Position numbers and translations under genes: made by a program. Shown here one piece after another: positions 1-5,739 of a stretch of DNA of 10,572 nt. The stretch comes from Holophagaceae bacterium. GTDB lineage: Bacteria > Acidobacteriota > Holophagae > Holophagales > Holophagaceae. The DNA lies in the NCBI GenBank assembly GCA_025353305.1, contig JANXQX010000047.1, positions 1 to 10,572 on the forward strand, read 5' to 3'. The notes beneath the pieces were generated by a model, which saw only the letters and a program-made list of their open reading frames with translations, was not told the DNA's origin and did no database searches. How positions within the stretch are numbered: the first letter of the stretch is position 1; the number at the start of each line of letters is the position of its first letter.

Positions 1-145
1 CCCTTTCCATCCACCCAAACGGGACATAAGCTCTTTATTAGGCAGTGGCGGCCTCCCCTCATCCTGATTTCTAGACAAAACCAAGATGACCTAAGACCGC
101 TGCTGCTCACACTTTTCACTCAGATCCGTGAAGAACCAAAAATAA

Positions 146-183
146 TTTCACCACCAAGACGCCAATAGCGCCCAGAAAAACCA
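146..183 (+). repeat. Inverted repeat copy A (CCAAGACGCCAA motif)
   Basis: This copy reads TTTCACCACCAAGACGCC, then AATAGCGCCCAGAAAAACCA. It matches, on the opposite strand, the sequence at 299-335 over about 36 positions with a few substitutions and one single-base gap. The two copies face each other across about 115 bp of AT-rich DNA. Motifs of the form ACCGCCAAGACGCCAAG are, from general familiarity, recurrent in intergenic DNA of many environmental bacteria and often produce spurious ORFs. That last point is memory, not a search result. Confidence 0.6.
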
Positions 184-298
184 AAACCAAGTCAGCTTTA
201 AAATGACATGACGCCAGATTTCATTTTGTCTCGAATAGTGGTTTTCCCGACACTGAGAAGAAATCAAAATCGCAAGGTCCATCACTCCTTTTTAGCCA

Positions 299-335
299 TG
301 GTTTTCTTGGCGCCCTTGGCATCTTGGCGGTGAGT
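299..335 (-). repeat. Inverted repeat copy B (CCAAGATGCCAA motif)
   Basis: Read on the minus strand this copy is ACTCACCGCCAAGATGCC, then AAGGGCGCCAAGAAAACCA. It is the inverted partner of the copy at 146-183. Together they bound an element of about 190 bp (146-335) with the look of a decayed MITE or a paired intergenic repeat. No target-site duplication was recognised. Confidence 0.6.
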
Positions 336-367
336 TCCATTTCTTTACAAACGGATGCGAGTTGGAG

Positions 368-1762
368 TCACGCCCTCAGCATCCCCGCGATGAGGAAGGC
401 CATTTCCAGACTTTGCGCGCCGTTGAGCCTTGGATCGCAGCCGGTCTCGTAGGCGCGTGGCAGATCGGATTCCGAGACGCCTACGTTGCCGCCCATGCAT
501 TCGGTGACGGCTTCGCCGGTGAGCTCGAAGTGGACGCCGCCCAACTGGCTCCCTTCAGCGGCATGAATCTCGAAAGCCTGGCGCAACTCGGAAAGCACCG
601 CTTCGAAATGCCGCGTCTTAAGGCCACCGCCGGTTTTCACGGTATTGCCGTGCATGGGGTCGCAGCTCCAGAGCACTGTATGCCCAGCGCGTTTCACGGC
701 ATGGATGAGGGCGGGCAGATGCTCGCGGATCAAGCCTGAGCCGAATCGTGTGATGAGCGTGACGCGTCCAGGCGTGTGGGTGGGATCGATAAGGTGCAAC
801 AGCTCCTTCAACGTCGCCGGAGTGGCGGTTGGACCAAGTTTTATCCCGATGGGGTTCTTGATGCCCCGGAGGTATTCCAGGTGTGCCCCACCCACGTCGC
901 GGGTGCGTTCTCCCACCCAAAGCATATGGGCGCCAAGGTTGTAATAGCCACCGCCCCGAGCCAGGGAAGAAAGACCCTGGCGCACGCCGCCGGTACTCGG
1001 CCCATCGCCCTCCGTATCAGGAATCCAACGAGTGAGAGCTTCCTCAAAGGGCAGTAACAGGGCCTCGTGACTCGTGAAGAAATCAATCCGCTCCAACGTG
1101 CCCCGTTCCACACCTCCCAGGGCTTCCAGGAACTCCAAAGACTCCCGGACCTCTTCCAGGACTTTTTGGTAGGACTCGGTGCTCTGCTGGTGCAACTCCC
1201 ATCGCTCAGGGTGATGAAGATCCGCGAACCCCCCCTCGATCAGGGCCCGGATGTGGTTCAGGGTGGCCGATGCGTGAAAGTAGGCCTGGACCATGCGTTC
1301 GGGATCAGCCTTGCGGCCCTTCTGGCTGGGTTCCAATGAATTCACCAGATCGCCACGATAGACGGGCAGTTCGATCTCCCTCCCGCCCACGCGCAATCGT
1401 TCGGTGGTGCCGCTGCGCGGTTTAGCATACTGCCCGGCGATGCGGCCTACCCGAACAACGGGCCGCCGCCCGCTGTGGGTCAGGACCACGGACATCTGAA
1501 GCAGGACTCGTAGTTTGTCGGCGATGGCCTCGGCGTTGCAATCCTTGAATTGTTCCGCACAATCCCCGCCTTGCAGCAAGAAACGTTTGCCCGCAGCGGC
1601 CTCAGCAAGCAACGTGCGCAGGCGATTCACTTCTTCCGGCACGACCAGCGGGGGCAGGCGGCGCAGTTGTCCCAGGGCCCGCTCCAATTCGGAGGGGTTG
1701 GGATATTCGGGCTGTTGCGCGGTGGGCCGAGCTTGCCAGGAGTGGGGGTTCCAGATTGCCAT
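368..1762 (-). CDS. 3-deoxy-7-phosphoheptulonate synthase, class II
   Basis: This enzyme condenses phosphoenolpyruvate and erythrose 4-phosphate to DAHP, the first step of the shikimate pathway, in the cytoplasm. The 464-residue product has the usual length of the class II (plant/mycobacterial AroG) family, which is unrelated in sequence to E. coli AroF/G/H. Visible hallmarks are N-terminal WNPHSW and QQPEYP, GGDCAEQF (Cys68, metal ligand), VGRIAGQYAKPRS (105-117), TSHEALLLPFEEALTR (230-245), AHMLWVGERTR (278-288), IKLGPTATP, CDPMHGN (His371), HFELTGE (Glu413) and CDPRLN (Asp443). The Cys, His, Glu and Asp residues correspond to the family's metal-binding set. Residues about 246-272 form a Gly-rich insertion compared with the short loop I remember in relatives. 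The ATG at 1762 gives a complete N-terminus. The gene lies 23 nt after the response regulator stop and is probably the last gene of the operon. Allosteric behaviour cannot be read from the sequence. Identification is secure. The gene name varies between genomes (aroF, aroG, aroH), so none is given. Confidence 0.96.
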   Translation of the reverse strand: MAIWNPHSWQARPTAQQPEYPNPSELERALGQLRRLPPLVVPEEVNRLRTLLAEAAAGKRFLLQGGDCAEQFKDCNAEAIADKLRVLLQMSVVLTHSGRRPVVRVGRIAGQYAKPRSGTTERLRVGGREIELPVYRGDLVNSLEPSQKGRKADPERMVQAYFHASATLNHIRALIEGGFADLHHPERWELHQQSTESYQKVLEEVRESLEFLEALGGVERGTLERIDFFTSHEALLLPFEEALTRWIPDTEGDGPSTGGVRQGLSSLARGGGYYNLGAHMLWVGERTRDVGGAHLEYLRGIKNPIGIKLGPTATPATLKELLHLIDPTHTPGRVTLITRFGSGLIREHLPALIHAVKRAGHTVLWSCDPMHGNTVKTGGGLKTRHFEAVLSELRQAFEIHAAEGSQLGGVHFELTGEAVTECMGGNVGVSESDLPRAYETGCDPRLNGAQSLEMAFLIAGMLRA

Positions 1763-1785
1763 TGCCTGTCCAGGTTAGCAGGGCA

Positions 1786-2478
1786 TCAAGGCTCTGGTTC
1801 CACTGGGGCAGTCCAGCGGTAGCCCTCCCCACCCACAGTCGCGATCCAGGGCCGGCCTTCATCTTCACCGAGTTTTTTCCGCAGATTGGCGATGTGAACA
1901 TCCACGGTGCGGGGCGTAGGCCTTGCATCGGCGTCCCAGGCCAGGTTCAGCAGTTCGTGGCGGCTGTGGGTGCGCCCGGGATGAGTGATGAGAATTTCCA
2001 CAAGACGGAACTCTCGAGGCGTGAGGTCCAACGTTTTTCCATCCCTGACGACTTCAAGGGCTGGCAGATCGAAATGGAAAGACCCGCTTTTCAGGAGATG
2101 GGGGCGGTCCAGGGGCCGCGTGCGGCGCAGAATGGCTTTGATGCGCGCCAATAATTCAAGGACTGAAAAGGGCTTCACAAGGTAGTCGTCAGCACCCAAG
2201 GAAAGGCCCTGGATTCGATCTGCTTCAGCGCCCCGGGCAGTCAGCATGAGGACGGGTACTGAGTCCTGGTGCTCTCGAAGCTCCTTCAGGACCTGAAAAC
2301 CATCCATCGTAGGGAGCATCAGGTCCAACACGATAAGGTCCGCGCGTCGGGCGGCGTGTGCGGAAATTGCCGCACCGCCATCATCAACGGCGGTCACCAT
2401 GTAGCCCTCAAATGTCAGGTTGTTGGTGAGCAATTGGCGGAGGCTGGGCTCGTCTTCTACCACGAGAACGTGAGTCAT
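1786..2478 (-). CDS. OmpR/PhoB-family response regulator
   Basis: This 230-residue cytoplasmic transcription regulator has an N-terminal receiver domain (about 1-118) and a C-terminal winged-helix DNA-binding domain (about 128-225). Receiver landmarks are the acidic pocket VVEDE (8-10), the phosphoacceptor Asp52 in VLDLMLP, Thr80 in MLTARG and Lys102 in LVKPF. The output domain has LTPREFRLVEILITHPG, followed by RTVDVHIANLRKKLG and a terminal GEGYRW wing, all typical of the OmpR/PhoB class. It follows the histidine kinase by 98 nt and precedes the DAHP synthase by 23 nt, so the kinase at 2577-4151 is the likely phosphodonor. The upstream gap has no strong Shine-Dalgarno. It could hold a secondary promoter, but I could not identify one convincingly. 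The targets are unknown. Control of its own operon is the simplest guess. Confidence 0.95.
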   Translation of the reverse strand: MTHVLVVEDEPSLRQLLTNNLTFEGYMVTAVDDGGAAISAHAARRADLIVLDLMLPTMDGFQVLKELREHQDSVPVLMLTARGAEADRIQGLSLGADDYLVKPFSVLELLARIKAILRRTRPLDRPHLLKSGSFHFDLPALEVVRDGKTLDLTPREFRLVEILITHPGRTHSRHELLNLAWDADARPTPRTVDVHIANLRKKLGEDEGRPWIATVGGEGYRWTAPVEPEP

Positions 2479-2576
2479 CTGGGGAGCCTGGTCAGTAAAC
2501 GTTGGATTGGATGTTTCAACGATACAGTCTTGAGGTCTGGGAATCCATGAAGAGTCCTACCTCCGCCTGGGTGTGT

Positions 2577-4151
2577 TCAGGTAATGGGGATTTCCAGCGT
2601 GGCATGAAAGCCCATTCCGGGAGCCGAGGCGAAGCTGAGGCCCCAGCCTTCCTTTTCCGCGACCTGGCAAAGGAGGCTCAGACCGAGACCCTGTCCCTCA
2701 CGCTGGAACCCTTCCTTGCCTTGTTGGCGTAGCCGCAGGAATGGCTTGCCGATGGCCCGCAGTTGGTGGGGTTCCAGACCCTCGCCTTCATCGGTGACAT
2801 GCAACTGCAGACGGTTCCTTAGGGGAACGCTTTCGAGCACGACTGTGCCCTTCCCATGAAAGAGGGCATTTTCCAGGAGCGTGAACAGCGCGGAACGAAG
2901 AGAGGGAAGGGGAGCCCTTCCCTTCATTTCATCCAGGCGCAACTCCAGCTTTCTGCCTTCCGCCTCGAAAGCTGGCACCAAATCTTCCACCACATCATGC
3001 AGCCAGGCCGGGTCCACTTCCACGACGGGAAGCATCTCGTTGCTGCCGCGAATCACGCGCAGTCCGTTCTCGATCATCAGCGCCATGTTGTCCACCTCGC
3101 TGCCGAGCTTGAGCAGTTCTTCATCTGCCTGATCCTGGGTCAAGCGGCCCAGGCGCAAGGTGTCGCACCGGAATTTGAGAATCGCCAAAGGTGTCTTGAG
3201 GCTATGGGTCATGCTCGCCATCCGGTCCGCATCCAGCAGTGCCCGTTTCTGGGAGCGGTGCCTCAGCCAGAATCCAAGGGCCACAAACAGGGCGATGGCG
3301 AAACCTACCGACCATGCTGTCCATCGCATGCGGGCGTATTGTTCGTCGAATTGGGCCAGTTCAGCGGCGAAGGGGACACCTACAAGATCCCAACCTTCAC
3401 CGAAGTAGTCGCTGAGCGTGGGGACCGTCCAATTGGTTTCATTGATCCTGGCAGGATCGATCTGGAGATTGGGATGCGCACCCCATGCTTGCTTCGGGAT
3501 GTTCTTCCGGTTCGCATCTGAACTGCGGCGGATGCCGATCCGAAGAGGGGCACTGCTTCCGAAGATCTGCCGCAGGGCCTCAGTGACCAAGGGGTTGCCT
3601 GCACGCCAGCGCTTGATGACCATGTACTGGTCCCCGCGTACCACGCTGCTGGGGATGCGGCCGTGTTCAGGGTCCTGGGATGCCCGCGGGGTCCATTGGG
3701 TGCGCGGGTAGGTCTCAGCCTGGGCGATCCAGGCGCGGTACATCTGGGTGGTGGGATTGTCCGGGGCCTTCACCAGACGCCCACCCTCACGCACCCACAG
3801 GATGTGGTTCCCCCAGCGATCCAATACGGCTTCAACGAGAGGCTGTTTCTGGAGGTAATCCAGGACCCCGGGTTCATTTCCCCGCTCGAATTCCTGGAGA
3901 ACAGGGACGTCCATCCAGTGCTGTTCCACTCGAGCCATCTCGGGCATATGCCCCTCGTTATAGGCTTGGAGGACATCGAGCATTCGATTCATCGCGAACT
4001 GCCTCGGGGCCCAATACAGGCCGTAGGCCAAGGCCGCACCGGCCAAAACAAGAAATGCGATGCCGCCCCAGTTCAGGATCCGCTGTGAAATACTGGGTCC
4101 CTTTCTGCGGCTCCGGTATGGTTTGAATCGGGCGATCCTGCGGGTCCGCAT
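2577..4151 (-). CDS. Membrane sensor histidine kinase
   Basis: This 524-residue inner-membrane kinase is predicted to autophosphorylate on histidine and pass the phosphate to the adjacent response regulator. Its order is a basic N-terminal tail (1-27), transmembrane helix 1 (about 28-47), an extracytoplasmic sensor region of about 230 residues (48-276), transmembrane helix 2 (about 277-296) and a cytoplasmic kinase core. The dimerisation/phosphoacceptor motif MTHSLKTPLAIL puts the phosphorylated histidine at His316. The ATPase domain shows an N box LLENALFH (Asn428), a G1 box TDEGEGLE (Asp454) and a G2 box GQGLGLSL (486-492). No HAMP domain is evident; the second helix runs almost directly into the His box. 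I do not recognise the sensor region or its ligand. The start lies 5 nt after the nadA stop with no strong Shine-Dalgarno, suggesting translational coupling. The kinase precedes the regulator, the reverse of the commoner order. Confidence 0.94.
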   Translation of the reverse strand: MRTRRIARFKPYRSRRKGPSISQRILNWGGIAFLVLAGAALAYGLYWAPRQFAMNRMLDVLQAYNEGHMPEMARVEQHWMDVPVLQEFERGNEPGVLDYLQKQPLVEAVLDRWGNHILWVREGGRLVKAPDNPTTQMYRAWIAQAETYPRTQWTPRASQDPEHGRIPSSVVRGDQYMVIKRWRAGNPLVTEALRQIFGSSAPLRIGIRRSSDANRKNIPKQAWGAHPNLQIDPARINETNWTVPTLSDYFGEGWDLVGVPFAAELAQFDEQYARMRWTAWSVGFAIALFVALGFWLRHRSQKRALLDADRMASMTHSLKTPLAILKFRCDTLRLGRLTQDQADEELLKLGSEVDNMALMIENGLRVIRGSNEMLPVVEVDPAWLHDVVEDLVPAFEAEGRKLELRLDEMKGRAPLPSLRSALFTLLENALFHGKGTVVLESVPLRNRLQLHVTDEGEGLEPHQLRAIGKPFLRLRQQGKEGFQREGQGLGLSLLCQVAEKEGWGLSFASAPGMGFHATLEIPIT

Positions 4152-4156
4152 CTGGC

Positions 4157-5152
4157 TCAGCCCAATGCCAGCATGCGTTCCACAGGCAGCAGGGCCCGCA
4201 GGCGGACACCCTCGTCGAGTCTGATTTCGGGTTGCAGATCCCGTAGCGCCAGGTAGAGCTTTTCAAGGCTGTTGAGCTTCATGTAGGGGCACAGGGAACA
4301 GTTGCAGCCGCTATCCGCTGGGGCCGGAATCAACTCCACATCAGGTCGTCGCTGCCGCATCTGGTGAAGAATGCCGGCTTCCGTGGCCACGATGAAGGCC
4401 GTAGCGGAATCCTTCGCGACGTAGTTCAGCAGGGCCGCCGTGCTGCCCACGAAATCCGCCATCTGGGAGACCGTGGCATCGCATTCTGGGTGGGCGATGA
4501 GCTTGGCTTCCGGATGTTTGGCTTTCAAAGCCGAGATGCGCTTGGCGGTGAACTGTTCATGAACGATGCAGAAACCTGGCCACAGCATCATGTCGCGTCC
4601 CGTCTGCTTCATGACCCATTTGCCCAAGTGCCGGTCCGGCGCGAAAACGATCTTCTTCTCCTTGGGAATGCTTTCCACGACGCGTACGGCGTTGGAACTG
4701 GTGCAAATGACCGTGCTGAGGGCCTTCACGCCCGCACTGCAGTTGATGTAGCTGACCACCTCGTGCTCCGGGTACTGCTTCAGCCATTCGCCGAACTGGT
4801 CTGCGGGACAGCGATCCGCCAGGCTGCATCCGGCGTCCATGTCCGGGATGACCACCTTTTTGGAAGGGCTCAGGATCTTGGCGGTCTCGGCCATGAAATG
4901 CACGCCGCAAAATGCGATGACTTCAGCATCGGTCTTGGCCGCCTGTTGGCTCAGTTGCAGGCTGTCGCCTACGAAATCCGCCATATCCTGGATTTCAGGC
5001 TCCTGGTAATAGTGGGCCAGGATCACGGCCTTGCGAACCATCCGTAACCGCTTGATCTCCGCGACCAGGTCAAGGCCTGGCTCGATGCTTTCCAGATCAG
5101 GCACATAGAAGGGGCTGGTGGGGTCCAGGGTGGAGGGGCCGCTGATGCTCAT
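4157..5152 (-). CDS. nadA: Quinolinate synthase NadA
   Basis: NadA is a [4Fe-4S] enzyme that condenses iminoaspartate with dihydroxyacetone phosphate to quinolinate in de novo NAD synthesis. The product has 331 residues, close to the usual bacterial length. Recognisable segments are ILAHYYQEPEIQDMADFVGDS (44-64), FCGVHFMAETAKIL, MDAGCSLAD (Cys109), YINCSAGVKA, CTSSNA, HPECD (Cys224) and the C-terminal CNCSLCPYMKLN. By homology the cluster ligands should be Cys109, Cys224 and Cys288, the last cysteine of the C-terminal motif. All three are present, so the enzyme is probably active. The partner genes nadB and nadC are not in the window. It appears to be the first gene of the minus-strand operon. 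Its start is only about 12 bp from a 53-bp palindrome, so the leader RNA is likely to be structured or the promoter lies within the palindrome. No strong Shine-Dalgarno precedes the ATG. Confidence 0.97.
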   Translation of the reverse strand: MSISGPSTLDPTSPFYVPDLESIEPGLDLVAEIKRLRMVRKAVILAHYYQEPEIQDMADFVGDSLQLSQQAAKTDAEVIAFCGVHFMAETAKILSPSKKVVIPDMDAGCSLADRCPADQFGEWLKQYPEHEVVSYINCSAGVKALSTVICTSSNAVRVVESIPKEKKIVFAPDRHLGKWVMKQTGRDMMLWPGFCIVHEQFTAKRISALKAKHPEAKLIAHPECDATVSQMADFVGSTAALLNYVAKDSATAFIVATEAGILHQMRQRRPDVELIPAPADSGCNCSLCPYMKLNSLEKLYLALRDLQPEIRLDEGVRLRALLPVERMLALG

Positions 5153-5163
5153 CTGGCAATTTT

Positions 5164-5216
5164 AGGGCCCGTTTCAAAATAACCAGTGCTTTTCTGGTTA
5201 TTTTGTTACGGGCCCT
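5164..5216. repeat. 53-bp near-perfect palindrome
   Basis: Two 23-nt arms face each other around a 7-nt loop (TGCTTTT, 5187-5193). The outer arms AGGGCCCGT (5164-5172) and ACGGGCCCT (5208-5216) pair perfectly over 9 bp. The inner arms CAAAATAACCAG (5175-5186) and CTGGTTATTTTG (5194-5205) pair perfectly over 12 bp. A symmetrical TT/TT mismatch separates them. The GC-rich outside and AT-rich inside, with no following T-run, are unlike a normal intrinsic terminator. Confidence 0.85.
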
Positions 5217-5228
5217 TATGTCGGCCAA
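5200..5228 (-). promoter_or_regulatory. Possible sigma-70-type promoter for the nadA operon
   Basis: On the minus strand, TTGGCC (5228-5223) and CAAAAT (5205-5200) are separated by exactly 17 bp and each matches the sigma-70 consensus at 4 of 6 positions. Transcription would start near 5193, inside the loop of the 53-bp palindrome, about 40 nt before the nadA ATG. The match is weak and the sequence is constrained by palindromes, so this may be coincidence. Confidence 0.22.
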
Positions 5229-5338
5229 AGGCCGACGCGATGGATGATGCGCATAGGCAGATCGAAGGGGTTACGGGCCCTGAGCTGTCGGGCGCAGGGC
5301 GCCCTCCACCTATCGCACGCTGTGCGTGCTCCCACCCG

Positions 5339-5393
5339 CTACGCTCTTGGACGCGGAGCCTCCCTGATCACTACGTTCTCAGAGGCGGAGCCT
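5339..5393. repeat. Imperfect 23-bp direct repeat, two copies
   Basis: The copies are at 5339-5361 and 5371-5393, starting 32 bp apart, with 19 of 23 positions identical. Both begin CTACG and end GCGGAGCCT. They sit inside the palindrome-rich block and may be internal modules of that element. Confidence 0.6.
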
Positions 5394-5440
5394 TGTGTCG
5401 GCCCGCAATCCAAATGACCAGGCTATTTTGTCCTAACGGC

Positions 5441-5704
5441 CTACTTTCCCTTAGACAGGAAGGCCTGGACCCTTCGGCGGGGTTCATCCCCAAGGAACGC
5501 TATGGCAAAGGCTAGGCGCTCCCAGGCCAAGGCGGGGCTGCGGGGCAGGCAGGTTTGGAAGTCGCGGAATTCCTGTAGTAGCGCGAGGGCCCTGGGATCG
5601 GCCTTTTCCACTGGTTTACCGTGGCTTTCCCGTCTACCCTGGACTTGGCGCTCTGCCGCACACGGGGCGTGGCTCACCGGGCTTTTCGGCTTGGCTTGGG
5701 ACAC
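5441..5704 (-). CDS. Hypothetical small protein, 87 residues
   Basis: I do not recognise this product. It would start at a GTG (5704) and stop at TAG (5441-5443). The first 35 residues are polar, basic and low in structure. The second half is a plausible helical unit: RALALLQEFRDFQTCLP, then LAWERLAFAIAFLGDEPRRR and QAFLSK. Its codons favour G or C in the third position (GCC, CTG, CGC, AGC), as in the neighbouring genes, which supports real coding. Against it, the Shine-Dalgarno is weak (AAGG, 11 nt upstream) and only 35 bp separate its start from the divergent glnN start. The glnN promoter would therefore have to lie within this ORF. There is no transmembrane segment or known motif. It could instead be a decayed gene fragment, as its stop coincides with the edge of the palindrome-rich element. 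Confidence 0.4.
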   Translation of the reverse strand: MSQAKPKSPVSHAPCAAERQVQGRRESHGKPVEKADPRALALLQEFRDFQTCLPRSPALAWERLAFAIAFLGDEPRRRVQAFLSKGK

Positions 5705-5739
5705 TTATTTTTCAACCTTTTTTGGGCAAGGGGAATGCA

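Larger units (their letters stand above)
1..367. other. Intergenic region without a supported gene
   Basis: This stretch lies beyond the 3' end of the DAHP synthase gene and runs to the window edge. It is visibly more AT-rich than the neighbouring genes. No open frame longer than about 45 codons with a good start was found on either strand. No clear intrinsic terminator was found for the minus-strand operon that ends at 368. Its one structured content is a pair of inverted repeat copies, listed separately. Confidence 0.7.
5161..5440. repeat. Palindrome-rich intergenic element (REP/MITE-like)
   Basis: This non-coding block between nadA and the small minus-strand ORF is made of successive inverted and direct repeats. 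It holds the 53-bp palindrome at 5164-5216, and GTCGGCC-AAA-GGCCGAC at 5220-5236. ATGCGCAT lies at 5247-5254, and a second GTTACGGGCCCT at 5270-5281. GGGCGC-AGG-GCGCCC follows at about 5289-5303, GCACGC-TGT-GCGTGC at 5315-5329, and a 23-bp imperfect direct repeat at 5339-5361 and 5371-5393. TGTCGGCC recurs at 5397-5404. The right edge, GGCTATTTTGTCCTAACGGCC (5421-5441), resembles the right arm of the 53-bp palindrome in degraded form, which suggests related sequences at both ends. No protein is plausible here. A multi-copy repeat or a structured RNA would both fit. Confidence 0.6.

Noticed and set aside
156..290. 44-codon minus-strand ORF starting MDLAILISS with a Trp-rich hydrophobic end
   Set aside because: An AAGGAG lies only 2 nt before the ATG, too close for a good site, and the hydrophobic tail is produced by translating repeat copy A. 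No sign of a real gene.
362..739. Plus-strand ORFs opposite the DAHP synthase, kinase and nadA genes
   Set aside because: They are antisense shadows of clearly conserved minus-strand enzymes. Their translations show no domains.
2492..2519. TTGAAA and TACTGA on the minus strand upstream of the response regulator
   Set aside because: The -10 match is poor, so an internal promoter in the 98-nt gap cannot be supported.
5186..5515. 109-codon plus-strand ORF across the palindromic element
   Set aside because: It translates repeats and hairpins, has no recognisable domain or Shine-Dalgarno, and its composition follows the palindromes. It is better explained as non-coding repeat DNA.
5670..5725. 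Possible sigma-54 (GG-N10-GC) promoter for glnN
   Set aside because: Several GG and GC pairs occur but none has the required 10-nt spacing with the flanking consensus. No sigma-70 site was convincing either.
5722..5739. In-frame TTG start extending GlnN by 6 residues
   Set aside because: The Shine-Dalgarno-like AAGGGGA lies after this codon and is well placed for the ATG at 5740. The family starts near that Met.
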